A DNA stretch of 64,000 nucleotides, taken from contig CM019218.1 of NCBI GenBank assembly GCA_009741485.1, forward strand, positions 28,074,115 to 28,138,114. Reading direction: 5' to 3'. The DNA is from Malurus cyaneus samueli. Its lineage: Eukaryota; Chordata; Aves; Passeriformes; Maluridae. The notes beneath the pieces are model-generated. The model ran no database searches. It saw only the letters and a program-made list of their open reading frames with translations, and was not told the DNA's origin. Shown here piece after piece: positions 24,801 to 39,344 of this stretch. The stretch's first letter is position 1. Each line of letters opens with the position of its first letter. Position numbers and translations under genes: made by a program.

Positions 24801-27800
24801 ACAGATTTACAATTATTTCCCCTTCAAATATAATTTAAAAAATGTATTTTACTATTTATATAGTAAAAGATACCTCACTATGCTGTTCATTGATAGAGAT
24901 GTATTGTTACAGAATATTAAGTCAAGTCTCAGTATCTTGGATTTCAAAAATTATTATTTTTCATTTCTGTATGATCCAGTATTCATTAATACAATTAATT
25001 AGTAATCATAACTTAGATTAAATGTTTGAATGCTTTCTCAGTGCCTCAATTATAAAATTTTTTGCACTCAGTTTTTAATTTTACTTTAGATGTCATTAGA
25101 AGAAATATAACTGCTTGGAGCAACAGAATTTTGAATTAGTTCAGTTTTAGCTTTTATTTTGTAATGCATAACTTGTTTAAAGGATGGGTTTAAAATAATA
25201 TGTAATTAGGCATTTGGAAAGTTTTTGAAATACAGTTTTTCAGCAAGTAAAAACTTTTCTTATAACCCATATAAATTATTTACTTCAATCATTTGGGAAA
25301 CTAGCCATAATCATGATGACTATTTAATTAAGGCTTCTGCAGAAGTTGACAACAATGCTAATAAAGCAATTGAGGAGATACAAGTAGTTGATCTTAATTG
25401 GAAGAGATGACACTATTTACAAGAATAAATGACGGTAGCTAATCTCACATTCGTAATTATCAGTGATGGGCCTGCTTCAAAGAATGTTGTGGTTCTTGTC
25501 TGCTTTAGCTGAGCCTCCCAAATATACGAGTTTATGTGTTTATCTGAATTGTAAATGTGGCAATTTTTCTTACAGGAGGAGCCCAGTTTCCTCCTGGACC
25601 CGAATACTTCAGTAACACAATAAGAAAAATCTTGTATATTTGTCACCCAAATGATCTCTCTTCCCCTTTTCATCTTTTGGAGCTGTAAGCTCTAGCCTTG
25701 CAGATTCCCAGCAAAGAATGTATTTGATTATCTGGAGCAAATGATGCCTGGCTGCTCTATAGGAAAACATTGGGCAACCATATTCTCTGACATCATCTGT
25801 CTGCACCTTGCCAGGTGGAGCTCCGAGAGTCTTCTAGAACACTGTCTTTCTCTCTCCATTTTAAAAACCTGGATGACAAGCCTAGTACATTAAGAATAGT
25901 GCTTAATAGCTCCTGGTATCCAATTATTCCCTCTACAGGAGCTCCAAATATGAACGGAGGTCAAGGAGATGATGTCACTAGGTAAGTATTTTCAAAATGA
26001 GCTATTATATGAGCTTACACTATCAGGTTCAGGACAAAAGGCTCTTATATGGCTATTCTTTTTCATAAAGTACAAACTGTGTGCTCAACAAGGTCCTGAA
26101 AATACATACAATTAAGAAAATAGTCCTCATATTTGAGTATTTATATCGGAGTCTGAAACAATGCTGTGAAAAGCACGTATCTCAGTACAATTATGTTTCT
26201 CTTTCTCAACAAGGAGTTTATGACATCCTGTGGGTGTTAACTATTCAGTACTGGGCATTTTGGGGTGGTAATCAAGATATTTCAATCACCATCATTTGCT
26301 GTCACATGCTGTCACAGATAGACTGTCTCTTGGTTTGGTTTGTGGAAGCAGGGCAAAATGTATTCTATTCTAGAACTAAAAACTTCAACTATTTGTGAAC
26401 CACCTCAGGAAAAGCAAATGAAACAATTTAAATTTTCATAGTTTGGAATGAATACTATGCTCCCCACACTGTTCATCTGAGAGCTGGACTTACATTGATC
26501 AGCAGGTATTGAAAATGAAACTTGAAAATAATGTTGGGGGCATATTTTCTGCTTGGAAATGATATGACTCTTCTCCTCCGAACAAGGGTATTCTCTGCAG
26601 TGAAGCATGGCAGCAGATCAAGAGCAAACACTTCCACTCCTCTGTAGTATCACTGATGATGGTAATAGTTGTTTCTGGAAACCTCTGGTGTTTTTCTCAA
26701 TGAAACCCCTTACATCAGAACAGTTTGTCTTCATTCAGGCCCAGTTTTTCATGTCTTGCTTGATGACATGCAAAGACCTAGAGGAATAATAGTAGCAGTG
26801 CCGGTGTTTGATGTCTAGTGGCACTATCAGTGAACTGTGATAAATCTATTACAAGAGTACCATTCCTACATTATTTTTCAGCAATATTCCACATAATACG
26901 TCACACAGCTAGAATTTTGATTTGCACTAGGGATGTTTCCTATATCTCACAAAACACCCCAGAGCATCTTGGATCATAATATCCCGGCTAGGAGAAGATA
27001 TCACAGCTGAAATTGAGGTTCAAATCCTACCTTGACTAAACTAAAATCTGTTTAAAATTTCTTAAAAATGTCTTGAGAAAAGTTTTTCATGTAAGGAAGT
27101 ACCAAAAGAAAAGAAAAAGGCAGAAAAGATCACACTGTGTCTAAATCACCATAAAAATATTTTTTTAGATTCAGGTCCCCAGTGAATAGTGTGTGAAATG
27201 CTTTGTTAACAATAGTCAAGCAAGTAAGTTTTAATCCTAACAAATGTGCCTATCAAGGAGGCTCATTTTCAAAACAGTGGTGAATCCACTGGCATTGCTG
27301 TTTCCCTTCCTCATTAGACCACCCTTTTGGTTCTTAGGAGTCAATAGCTTTCCATACAATAATTTGTAAGCCTCCTTCCTGCACATTTTTCTGGAGCTTG
27401 CATTAGAGTTTTCTAAACAGTTTATCACATGCTAGTTACCACGGGAATGACTGAGATCCCTTGGTGTGAGATCCACAGACCCACTCTTTTGATGATTAAA
27501 TCGTGGTGCATCATATTCATAATGAATTAATCCATTGCATCATATTCATAATGAATTACTTCATCCATCAATTATTGCAGAACTATTCTCATATAATGAT
27601 AATGATATGGACTTTCCTCACCATTCAAAACAGGGTGTGCAGCAAACAACCCTGCCTTCAATGAAATATGAAAATGAAATTGAAGCAGCAGAGCAGTCAG
27701 CAGCTGCCATATCAGCTGTGCAAGCACTGCCAGTAGTGACATCATTGTGAGAAATGACACACTTTCTCCCACCAACACAAATACTGCCTGTACAGGAAAT

Positions 27801-28028
27801 GACAAAACAAAAAGGGATAGCATGCATTAGCACTATATTCTACAGGTATTTCCCTATTCTGAATCAAATCCTTCTGCATTGCCAGCAGTTATTTCATTGC
27901 TTTAGATACAGAAAACCGTTGTTTAATAGGAGATAAATTGGCAATGTTAGTTTTACGGAGCTCTGATTCTTTTTGCTCAACAAGTGTTTACGTTCAACAG
28001 TTTCAAGATAGAAACAATTCAGGAGTTT
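21891..28028. other. long non-coding stretch, no gene established
   Basis: AT-rich unique sequence. The longest non-artefact frame is a 128-codon minus-strand ORF at 23070-23456 with no recognisable domain. A 43-nt exon-like segment with strong splice signals lies at 25939-25981 (findings). A 23-bp direct repeat is at 27507-27558. No repeat family recognised. Confidence 0.6.
27507..27558 (+). repeat. 23-bp direct repeat, 29-bp period
   Basis: TGCATCATATTCATAATGAA plus TTA occurs at 27507-27529 and again at 27536-27558 without mismatch. A small local duplication. Confidence 0.9.
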
Positions 28029-28900
28029 TCACAGAATCATAGGAATGTTGAATTGACACAGACCTTTAGCAATATACAGGCCTCTCCTCTATTGTGAGCA
28101 AAAATGTTTGTCATTTTCCACAAATCTCTAGGTGATCTGCCTTAATTAAATTACCCTTTACACCAAAACAGTTTTCCTTATATATTTACCCTAAAACTCT
28201 GCCATTATGGATTAACTTTCTGTCTTTGCAACAGGTCTTTGCAGGTCTTGTAATCCACATGGTATCCCTTAATTCTGTTTGCTAGTCTCTAAAGTTTCTA
28301 CCCAATTTTAAACTTTATTCCATAGCCTTAACCCTGTGCTAATCAAAATTGGGCACATAATTCCAGTTGCAAATTTTCTGGTGTTTTGCAGAGAATAATA
28401 TTTACTTCTGATCTTCAATCAACAATCTTACTGGTACAAGACAGGATGACATTTGGGTTTTGGGTTTTTGGGTTCTTTTTTTGTTTGCTTTTATTGTTGT
28501 TTCAGGTTTGGAGTTTTTTCCCAATATCGTTATTTGTTTTTCCCAGCTTGGGTCACGTTTCATTATTCTCTCTAGTTTCCTCAGCATTTTTATTTTTGTT
28601 ATCAAGTGGAAGTAGGGGAAAAATTTTCACTTAATACTTTGGGGCTATTTTCACTGATTTTTATCTTACTGTTTTCACATTCTTCTTACAATTTATAGAG
28701 ATCTCTTTGAATTCTAACCTTTTTCTCCAGAATATTCAAATCTGCCTTGAAGCAAGGTTATTTTCAAATTTCACAAGTACAATTTCCATTCAGTTACCCA
28801 AACTGTTAATCAAAATAAAAACACCTGGATAATGGAATAGATGGTCCCCTTTTTTTCCACAGATTAAGTAGAATATTATTGAGAATCACACCATGGTGTA
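28029..28900 (-). mobile_element. ancient CR1-clade LINE copy (minus orientation, decayed)
   Basis: The left edge TCACAGAATCATAGGAATG matches a degenerate CR1 3' terminus. Further right, in the order expected for a reverse-oriented CR1, are AATTGGGCACATAATTCCAG (consensus-like ACTGGACACAGTATTCCAG), TTTTGCAGAGAATAATATTT and, near 28690, TTTATAGAGATCTCTTTGAA, which corresponds to the segment just downstream of the reverse-transcriptase motif block. Similarity fades after about 28900. No coding frame survives. Its divergence is like that of the 12655-14010 copy and much greater than that of the 52872 copy. Confidence 0.75.
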
Positions 28901-29792
28901 CATTGGAATTCTATTTTGCTTTAGCATGCTTTGAAAACTGATTTACACTAACATATTCTGTGGTCAGTCTGTCTTGATTGATGCAGTATCCTACAGTGAG
29001 CATTCCTTGTCCACGAGCCCTGTAACTGCGCTTCATTCCTGAGGGGTTAAGCTTAATAGCACAACAACGTTGAGTCCAGCAACACTGCATCCATTAAAAA
29101 CAGTATCTATATTTTAGTAGCTGATAGCAACAGACATAATACTTGTCATTGATTTTATAGGTTGAGTTTGCATCATAATATATTGACATTGTACTTTTAT
29201 ATAAGACTTGCTTCAGGGTGTAGCTGCATTCTGCACTGAATAACAGGCTAATAAAAACTGTAGCAGAAACAGCTTTACGACCCTCCATTGACTTGTGTTT
29301 TACATTGTATTATCTTATTGCAGACATCTGAATTAAAGGTTAACAAACACTATTTAATGGGTTGTCGGAATGAATGTACAGTACATGAATACATGCCTAG
29401 CAATGTCTATCAGTTATCATACTGTACATGCATTGTGAGCTGGATGAAGGCAAGACAGTAAATGGGTGATGGCTCCTGACTGACTCTTTTTAGCAGTATG
29501 AAATAGCACATTTTGTTATACTTCCTCCAATTAAAAGCATATCTACCATTAAAGCATTCTGTCATCATTTTAACAATGTCATTAACTTCTGCAGTGTCTC
29601 ACAGATGCTTTGTTCTTCCTTCAAAATTAGTAGCACGTACATTCATATAGAAACTTCGAAATGCAAAATAGGAAAAACAAGTTTAAGAAGTCATCATCTG
29701 TAAATTATACAAATAATAAAAAGTGGTTACAGAGGAAATGTGACTGCTTTAAAAAGAAAAAGTACATAGTACTTAATCTGCAGAAAATGTAC
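28901..29792. other. non-coding stretch
   Basis: AT-rich sequence between the ancient CR1 and the tandem repeat. The first 100-150 bases may still be highly diverged CR1. Nothing else is recognisable. Confidence 0.5.
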
Positions 29793-30037
29793 AGTAATAA
29801 AAATGTACTAACCTATAAAAATATAAATTATTTTTCTCTCTCTGGTAATTATAAGGAAATATGGTTTACCATACTATAAAAATGTACTAGCCTATAAAAA
29901 TATACTAAATTATTTGTCTATCTATAGTAATTATCAGGAAATATGGTTTACAATAGAACAAAAAGTACTAAGCCTGTAAAAATACACTAAATTACACTTC
30001 TAGCTATAGCAATTATTAGAAAATATGGTTTACAACT
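29793..30037 (+). repeat. three-copy diverged tandem repeat, ~80-bp unit
   Basis: Each unit begins AAATGTACTA(G)CCTATAAAAA and ends GGAAATATGGTTTAC. Unit starts are near 29801, 29880 and 29961, giving periods of about 79 and 81 bp. Copies differ by scattered substitutions and small indels, so the array is old. The unit is very AT-rich and has no sustained reading frame. Confidence 0.9.
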
Positions 30038-33000
30038 CATAAAAGTAGCATTTTAAATATAATAAGGTTGTCTACAGAGCTACAGAATCAAAAATTAAAT
30101 TGATTCTTTGCTATATTATTCTCAAAAAAGCTAAACTTACTTGAGACAGCTCCAGTAAACACAGGAACAACTATTAAATGCCCTGCTCAGCAATGGGTGT
30201 TTAAAACAATTGATGGATAAAACATGAACACATTAAAAATATATAAATTAATGGATTATATATATCCTGAAAGTTTCACATTCAAATTAATAGTGATATG
30301 TCAGGCTGATGAAGTATCAGCTCTAGAGGCAAGCTTTGTTAGCACAGCGCTATATTTTTCTAAATATAGTTAAGCTGTTATCCTTTTAAATTTGATTTCA
30401 AACAATATAAATCAAGCATCCTATTTAGTTAAAAACTAAACCAAAGCAAATTCATCTGTATTACAATTTTTAATTCCTTTCAACTGAAATGGGCCAATGA
30501 TACCAAAGACTACTAAAAAATGCATTGCATTTTGCCAACAATCTACGTAGACTATAGGGGATATCAAAGGAAAAAAATTCAAAAGCATTCAAATCACTTA
30601 AGAACCTAAGTTCTAATTTCAGAAGTGACTGAGGACTGGATCTGTAAAAGTATGAATCCTGCAAGTCCTTCCTCACAGGTGTTTTAATGCTTTAAATTAA
30701 ACTATAATGCAGAAAAGAGCATAAATTTACTAACTTTCAGTGAGGTATCTGTCACTCACTGATGTCACTTCAAACAATAACATACAGAATCTCAGGCCAC
30801 TTTGGCAACTTCCTAAATATTAGCCCCAATGCCAACAGTAGCTAGTCTTTTGACTCAAGAACTATTCGTTTTTAACAGCTTCCTTAAGTACTCTTGTCAA
30901 AGGGACTATGATTCTTTTATTTCTCAATACAGTTTAATGTTGGAATGATAGCAGTCAGGAAACGGGCATTGTTGCATAACTTCAAATTATTTTTTGTAAT
31001 ATAGATATTTGTTATTCTCTATGTTCTGAGCTTTTCATAGCCAAAAATACAATTCTTCTTGAAAGTTCATGGGAATACAATATATTCTAGTTACGTAAAA
31101 AGCTTATACTAGTCTTGTCTTTCCACATAATGATGTTCTGGCATGATAAGAACACTGTGTTTTCTTAATTACAAAATACAGATTCCATTGAACATGGAAG
31201 AGAACTTAAAAAAAACAACACGAAGCACATGTTAGATAGGGATATATTTCTCATTTATAGTTTGGGGAAGAATAATTGTCTCCATTTTATTTTAATACAT
31301 CAGGTGAGGCATTGCTTCCTTATTCACAAATGCAGCTATAATTATTTCTTACCATTTCATTTCAAGCAGTAAAAATGAGAAAATGATCAGGTTAAAGGAG
31401 GAATTAGAGAAGGTCTTAAATACTGGGGATGTGAGGATCTTCTAGTCCCATGTTAACAGAAGTAATAGATCAGTCTTGTATATAAGGACAGTTACCCAGA
31501 TCAATACTGAAAATCTTATACCTGCACCATTTCTGCTGTGTGTGAGATCTTCTGGAGAGGAGAAAAAGTAAGAATCTTTTGCTTTCAATTTCTGCATAAT
31601 AAAATGGGTACCCTACTACGTACTTTTCTGCACAGAAGTTAAGGGAAACAGAATGGCCTTGTCATTATCTTGACATAGACCCAGAAAATTCAAGGGGATG
31701 TGCCAGTAATTCTACAAGAGCCTATTCCTTGGCTTTCATCCAGCTTGATCCTACAGAAGTTTTGACACCAGTCCAGCAAGACAGAAGGCCTGAGTCAGTT
31801 CTCCAGAGAGGCCTGTGCTTTGACATCACTGCGCTATTCAATACACTGATGAGCTGGTGACTTCAAGGGCACATGACAAAGTCTACCACTTTCAGACTCA
31901 CTAGGCTGGAGACCTCAGAGAAACTTATGCTTTCAAATGAGCATGGCAAGCTCATGTTTCTGACCCAGTCACTTCATCGTTACTCCCCACTTGGCAGCAC
32001 ATGAGGAAGTTACAGTTAATAAGCCAGAGACTTCTAGTGTTTTTTTCCTCATTTCAGGCTGTTCCTGGTTCTTCTGCCTCAATATCAGTTCAGGGAAGCT
32101 GCTAAAAGGGCTCTGCCTTGTTTTACTTCCAAACTTGTACGTTCTACCACTGTAGCCTCTCAAATGATAATTCTTTCCCATGTGGTCAGCAATGCAGGGC
32201 TGCTGAATAAGACAAAATATGAGAATTTTTACCTTCATATAAGGCTGGTAAAATGGATCTGAAAGCTGCAGTTTCATGGAGAAAAGTAATCCTATTTCAC
32301 ATAGCAATTCAGTATCTAGCATCCCTCAGATATTATCCCAGCTCCCATATGTGCTGAGATATTAACTGCATTAACTGAGACAAAGATCTTCCAAATGGTC
32401 GTTGAAGGAAGGCAGGAACTCCATCTGATGTGACAACTCAATAGGAACATGGCATAAAAGTGCTCAATGTTTCTATATAAGTTTGGCAAAAATTGCACAT
32501 CCTTGTTTTCAAGTAATTTTTTGTTAATTCCTATTTGCCACTTTGAGACAAATTAGATGAGAAAAAAAGTGAGAGGGTATGCTTTCCCTGGTGATGGAGA
32601 TTGTATCATGGGGGAAGGAGCAGGGGGAAGAAGGAAACAGCTAAGTGTGGAAGATGCTGAGAATGATTCAATGCTTGTAGATAGTACAGGGTGGCAAGGA
32701 GAATGGAGTAGCAATGGAAAAGGCCGTTGGATTTGAGTGAGTCATGAGAAATCTCTCAACATTGTGACTGTCTTTCATCTGCTGCCTCTGCAAGACAGAA
32801 TGGCTGCTAGTCAGCAAGGGCTCCCTCTTACCCCATTTCCCAACCTCCCAGTCCTTCTCAGAGCTCTTGCTTTCCTTTATTGCCTGTTTGACCAGGTTAC
32901 TTCCTTCTGACTGCATGCATTACTTTCAGGGTCCCGTGGAGACATATCTCATGGGTGGAATGTCCCCAGCTATGCATTCACAGTTTTCACATTACCAGAA

Positions 33001-36000
33001 GTAGGTACAATATGAGCTCTGGTGTTCAGAAGGAGTGCAGAACAATGTGTCCTCTCTCCCCCCACACCAGCCTGGTAACTTAGAGTAATGCAGTATCCTG
33101 TCTGGTTCTTCAGCTAACACCTTTCATTACTTGAAATAACAGCTCTCCTGCAATGATTGTTAATTTTGGAAAGAGTACTAATCACATGCAAGCATGTTGT
33201 ATTATTTCCTTGATGTGCAATCCTAACTTTTAGACATTTCATTGTGACATAATGTCACCTATCAAGAGGAACTAGAAATGCAATTTAAAATAATGGTCGT
33301 TTTATATTCTTGCTTGGCTACTCTTCCTCCTTTATTTGACTGATCCATGACATTGTCTGAGTAGCATTAAAGTGGTAGCTTTTGAAAAGTTAGATTAGGG
33401 AACTTAGATGTGTCTCCTAATACTAGAAATAATCACATTTTATCTTTTCTTTTTGGCAGTAACTCACTTTTGACAAATGAAAAAAATATCTGTTTTCTAG
33501 ATGAGTTAAGAAAATTACACAATTACAGGAAAATACATGGGGTGCAGTATATTTTTTTCCTAATTATTTATTAGGCTATTCATTATAGGCATATGGCAAT
33601 ATGAAGGAATAGGTTTCTATCCATCTTCCTAGCCATATCACTGAATTCACCTATAATGCATTAACCTGTTGAGGATATGGTGTGACAGTTAGTACTAAAT
33701 GATATATGATGGACTTCAAAAAACCAGACACCAAGTTATATTGATTGACATGCCAAGAGAATGGCATCTTAAAAAATTATAGACAATGCAAATTTATATC
33801 CTCCTGCAACTTCACTTAAGTGCCTTTCTGTTGATGCAACTAAACTGAAACAGCATCTGAAATTTATCAAACAAGTTATAGATTTAAAAGGAATATCCTG
33901 AAATGAATGTAAAAGACTTTTGAAATTATATTTTGAAGCTCTGTTTTTCCCAAATTTTAGTGAGTACAATGAATCAGATGCATTGTCTCTTTTATGGATT
34001 TTTGCTGGCCTCTGTTGCTAAACATTTTAACTATTGGGTTGTATATGCTAAAGGCTTCCTGTAGTGATTTTTTTTTTTTTTCTAGTATGTGAGTTAAACT
34101 TCTGCTCTTATAAAAACCTTTCATAGAGTATGGATTTGACTGATTATATGTAGAGGACAAAAAGGGATAAAGGAAGTAGAAAGACCTATTTTTTTGTTGT
34201 TGTTGAAGGTATTAAAGGAGACACCTACAAACTATCCTCTCAAGAGCTTCTGGAGGGGGGGTGTGCCAGAGCCAAGACGCAGTAAACAAGGTGTGTAACA
34301 AGCTGGGAAGGTGTGAAGATTTACTAGAGGATTCTGTGCAGTGTTACTTCCCGAGGCAGCTGGTGACAAGCTCTAATAGCTAAATCATTCAGCTCTTAAC
34401 GTCAACAAAAAAAAAACCCAGAGAGCACAGAAGTATTTTAACACAACTTTATTTCTGTTTCCCTAGAGTATAAGTTTAGTGCTGCACCTCTTCCCACACA
34501 GCAACTTATTCAAGATTCTAATTGTTACTACATTCAAATCTAAACCCCGCAGTATTACTGTTAGAAGGAATAAGAGAGCAACTGTTTTTTTTTTTTTTTT
34601 AAATGAAACTAGAAGAATCATGCAGAAAGTACATGACTACTTAATGACAAAACCTCCTATACCAGAAGCTTATCTGCCGTTTTGTATGTGCAACTGCAAA
34701 TATTTGTCCCGATTGCTTTAGATAATAAAAACTAGATAAGCAGTCTTCCAGGTACTGTCTGCTTAGCTTAGGTTCTTTACTCATGAAGAGATGTGAAAGG
34801 AGTTATTCGGAACAAGACTTTATCTATCATGTGGAAGCATAAAAAAAAATCTTCTCCCACATTTACTTTTTACACTCTGAGCAATGGCACTTCTTTATTA
34901 GCTGAGATCAACAAGTCAGGGTAGCAAAGGCAAACACAAAAACTGTTGAAGTTGAGAAAAATATTTGCTTCAAAATTTGATATACTTGAATTCTGCTACC
35001 CTAAAACATCAGCTGTAGTCAAGGGTATTGGCTGCCCAAGTCCAAGTGAGAAAAATTAAAACAAAGCAGTGAGAGAACAAAGCAGGTCAGAAAGGGCTCT
35101 ATTTAGATAAAGCAATTGTTCCAGCTATCACTGGAAATTCATGTATAAGACCAGGTAAGTTTCTTAGTTAGCAAACATTATGTCATTGGGAAGACCAAAC
35201 AGAAGGAACACTTCACTGAAATGAGATCTTACATTCTGGATTATATTGTATCACAAGAACAATCTTTGTGACTATTCAACCAGGAAAAGGAGGAAAAAAA
35301 CCCGCTTCTTCAAAGTTTAAAAAACCATACTCAATTTAGCAAATATATAGAAAAAGACTTTGTATGTTAATTTCATGTTTTGATTCTATAGTTTACAAAG
35401 CATGTTGCAGTTTCAGTCTATTCAACTGCTTTACCAGGTATAGAGTTTAACTGGCCATGGTATCACACTACAGTATTATCCAGAACAGTGAAACCTTTCT
35501 TTTGCTTTTGTGTTCCTTCCACCAAACCATATATACATAAATTTACTTTTTATAATGGAGTCTGATATAATGGCCTTCCAAGTTACTGGGTGTCTTTCCA
35601 ACTCATTTTGGTGGGTTTTGCTTCAAGACATTTTCTTATACTTTCACGAAGTTTCCAACATATATAAGACAAATATGTTATTTGCATTACTTGCAATCAG
35701 GTTTTAAAACTTCCTCATTAATCCAGATTTGTCTTAATATTAATCATCGTACTGAACTGTCCTTCCTCTGTCAGTAGGAATGACTATGATAAGTAGCAAT
35801 GTCTCCTCTGAGAAAGAGTTAATTTTAATTAATCAAGACATCCATCTGACCTTTAATAGAAAAAAATGGAGATTGTCACAAGGATCACCTGTTCTAAAAC
35901 CCTTCCTCACAGTCATGAAATGATTCCAAGCCTAGGGCAGTAGCAAAAAGGTTTAAGAAACACTGAGCAAAGATGGAACAGAATGGATCAAAAATGAAGA

Positions 36001-39000
36001 CTGAAGATGGGGTCAAATCTTCAGAGCTTTATTTTTCATATGAATTTAATTTTTCATATTGTGTAAAAAAAAAGACAGGACTATTCAAAATACCATGGAG
36101 TTAACGAATAGTTACTTCCTTGAATCCATGTGTAAAACTATGAGTATGTATCTGACAAAAGAGATGAAGACTTCATTTATATCAATATACTCTGTAACTT
36201 TACAGGCTTTGTACAATTATTTTTAAGAATGCTTATCTGTAAGTGTGCAAATGTCCTTTTCATAAATTATGAAAAGCATGTTAAATATAAAATTGGAGTT
36301 ATACTTTTTGAGCTTCTCTTGTGAGTCTCCATGCATTGCAGTTAATGCTGGCAGTGATAACCAAGTTTTAAATGCTTTCCCGTAAGACTGTATGACTCTG
36401 TACAATAATAATTTTATGTTTGATTCTGGTGTAGCTGTGGTCCTTTGGAACAGCAGCATCTTTAGCAGATTTAATGCAGCATTTTTAAAGAAAAGGAACT
36501 AGCTGAAACAATGCTGTGGTAATTCTCCTAGACTACAGTATTAAATTAGATGCTTCCTCCATTTCTCATAAAGTGATGTCAGCTACTCCTTGCTAAACAT
36601 AATAAAAGGTATTCAGTTACTTAAGAAGTGCTATTCCATTATATGAGAAAAATGAAAAGGAAAACTTTATCAGTCCTTGTTTAAAAACACCTCCTCAAGC
36701 ATGTGGTCAGTGGAAACCTGCCCAGATGTTAGTTTATACAGAAACACTTTGAATGCCCTTTCAGATTGATGGCACCTAGCCAGCACACCTGCCCCATGGG
36801 GAAAATGCACAGGCATAACTCAGTTATTAAAGAAAGAGTATGTAAACAGTGTCAAAGAGGGAAAAAGGAAATGTATCTAGCCTAGAGCAGTCTGACCCTA
36901 TCAGGCTTTCCAGGGACTGGTGAAGAGGACATCAAGATGCTGTATAAATATACCCTTTCCTTCATTTTAACTACTATGCTACTGATCAGTTGGAATAGCT
37001 CTTCAGCCAAAAGTAACAGACATTTCTGGCACTGATCAGTTAATCCTGAAAACAGTATTTTAGAGTATTTATAGAACAGTAATAACAGCCCTGATATTTG
37101 CCAAACAGACAAAGCGTAGGCTACCCTACTTCAAGGAGAGTTAAAAACAGTTAAACTGGTGATTTACTTACTAAGAAACTATTCCACACCAGATTCAACC
37201 TGCATGTACAAAATGGATAAGAAAACCGTGTTTTGGGATACATTCATAGGGGAAGAAGCAGAGTCCTATCACTCTTGGCCGCAATCACCACCTTCCTTAG
37301 CTGTGGGAATACCTGGGTCCATGGTTTGCAGTTGCAGCTGCCTTTCAATTAACAAGAGAAAAATTGTTCACAAGATCTCTCAAGTCTTCTCTAGTTGACA
37401 AATATATAAAAATGGCCCATAGATTTTAAGAGAATTTCATAAATTAAAGTTTGCTTGCAAACGTATCAGTTGGCAAAATATTCTCAGTTTAATTTTAAAA
37501 TGTATTTTTGTTCTACCCAGCTGCTACTAGTTGCCAGGTCTCTTTCAGCTGTATGACAACATTCCACCTCATCCCAGCAGGTATGATGCTGTGCTGTCAG
37601 AGCTGCCATGGAAATTGCTGGCGCCTAGGGGGACAGGTAAATAAATGTTGCTTTTTCAGTATATAACAGTTTTCCCAAGTGGTGTATCCCAGCAAGGTGG
37701 GAGACAGTAAGCTACAATGCCAAAAGAGTCAGAAGTGTGTACTCAAAAAAATCGAGGTTGATGTTCTGAATGCCTTCCCCAATATTGCTGGAAGAATGGA
37801 GTCTAATATATCTTTTCCAATTAAGAATTTTTCTATGATACCGAGTTACTAAATATCATATTATTCATGTGTAATAAACAGCAACTTTACAAAGACTGAA
37901 AAGATAATAAAGTGCATACAATATCTGAAAAATCTGTAATGCAGTTTCCAAGTATTACATTTCCACCACAACAAATTCAATTACCTAAGCTAGAATCAGT
38001 AATATCAGTGTAGCCATGATGTTACAAAGAGGAGAGTAAAGATTATAGTGAAAAGTAAAATATTAAATAAATATAGTCATGAAGAAAAAGCTCTAAAGCA
38101 GAGGTTCATTTGCTTTCTATGGCTACATTCAATGAGTCTGGTAGAATTATCTCTTCTTATAAATTATGCTTCATTAGATTTGCAGCTCATCAGCAGCTTT
38201 TGGCTGCCTTTGAATCCATGGTTATGTTTCTCTAAACATACCCTAACAATTCTGCATTTTGGATTGTGACACCAAAGAGTTATCAGTAGAGCAAATATTT
38301 AATCTAGAATGAATGGCAAGTTTGGGTGTATGAGTAGCAACTGTTAGGGGGGAAAAAAGCACAGAGAAATTCTTCAACTTTTAAGTAAATCAGGCAGAAT
38401 TTCCAATGTTTAAATCTCTTAAATATTAGTACATCTTTATTTCCTTTAAAAAGTTTAATAAAAACTGTATTCATATGTTAAAAAGCAAAAATTTCTACTT
38501 GCCTTTTCTGGTGTGTTACACTTGACCAATACTGAGAAGCTATGATTACTACTGAGCTATGTGTTGATGGAGGAAGCCTATAATAGAGAAAAAAAAAAAC
38601 TATGCCAGTTTGAAAATGAAGTGGAGCTTTCAAGTTCTTGAGGAATTTTCTAAGGAGAGATTGTGGCTGCAGAGAAAGGTTGATGAACAAGGAGTTAGGA
38701 TAGAGTGCATTGGAAGCATAGATGGTGCTAAGGTATCTATCTATACACAAGGTTCCTGCTATGAAATTTTTTTTTATGGTATTGTATCATTGGTTACACA
38801 TAACTCTCTGTAGTTCTTCCTCTAAAAGAAATAGATGTCATGAATTTAAGATGGGTCTTAAGAATTTTACTAATCAAATCCTGCCTGGCACATTCACCTG
38901 AAATAGATGTTATAGATAGATGATAAGGATTGAAATCTTTTGTTGATTTGTTGTTGATTATTTCTTCACATAGTAAAAAAGGAGATGAAAAAGAAAAACA

Positions 39001-39344
39001 GGTGTGACTGCCAATATGTAGCAAGAAACCATTGCATCCAGCTCAGAAGTATGGAAAGGCAAAATAGATAAATATTTTATGGATAATACAGGGAAAAAAA
39101 AACCCAAGTCAGATATTTAAAGAATTAATTAAAACCAATTGTAATCTGGAGTGCCTAGACAGGGGGTACTGCCTCAGGTTGATGCTGATAGACCTCCTTA
39201 AAAAACAGGTAAAATCTGACAGGTTTTACCTGTATGACCCATAACCATGATGCATAAACCCCGTTTACTTCTTGGAAGATATCAAACGATAATTTCCTAT
39301 CTAGCACAGGTGTGAATTGTTGGTGAAATCTGGAGGAGGTGAAC
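30038..39344. other. long AT-rich non-coding stretch, no gene seen
   Basis: No repeat family or protein recognised in over 9 kb. Minor features are T runs of 14 and 16 nt at 34068-34081 and 34585-34600 and a short G run near 34253. The longest frame is a 117-codon minus-strand ORF at 31969-32322 without recognisable features. It could be deep intron or a gene desert. Confidence 0.6.

Noticed and set aside
27535..27750. 71-codon plus-strand ORF ending in an Ala/Glu-rich stretch
   Set aside because: Begins in the 23-bp direct repeat and lacks supporting splice or promoter context. The C-terminal half looks protein-like, but I have no homologue to support it.
28451..28482. Telomere-like GGGTTTTGGGTTTTTGGG
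   Set aside because: Not the vertebrate TTAGGG repeat, only three G-runs, and it falls inside a decayed CR1; no interstitial telomere or quadruplex claim is justified.
31969..32322. 117-codon minus-strand ORF
   Set aside because: No domain, signal or splice context found; treated as chance.
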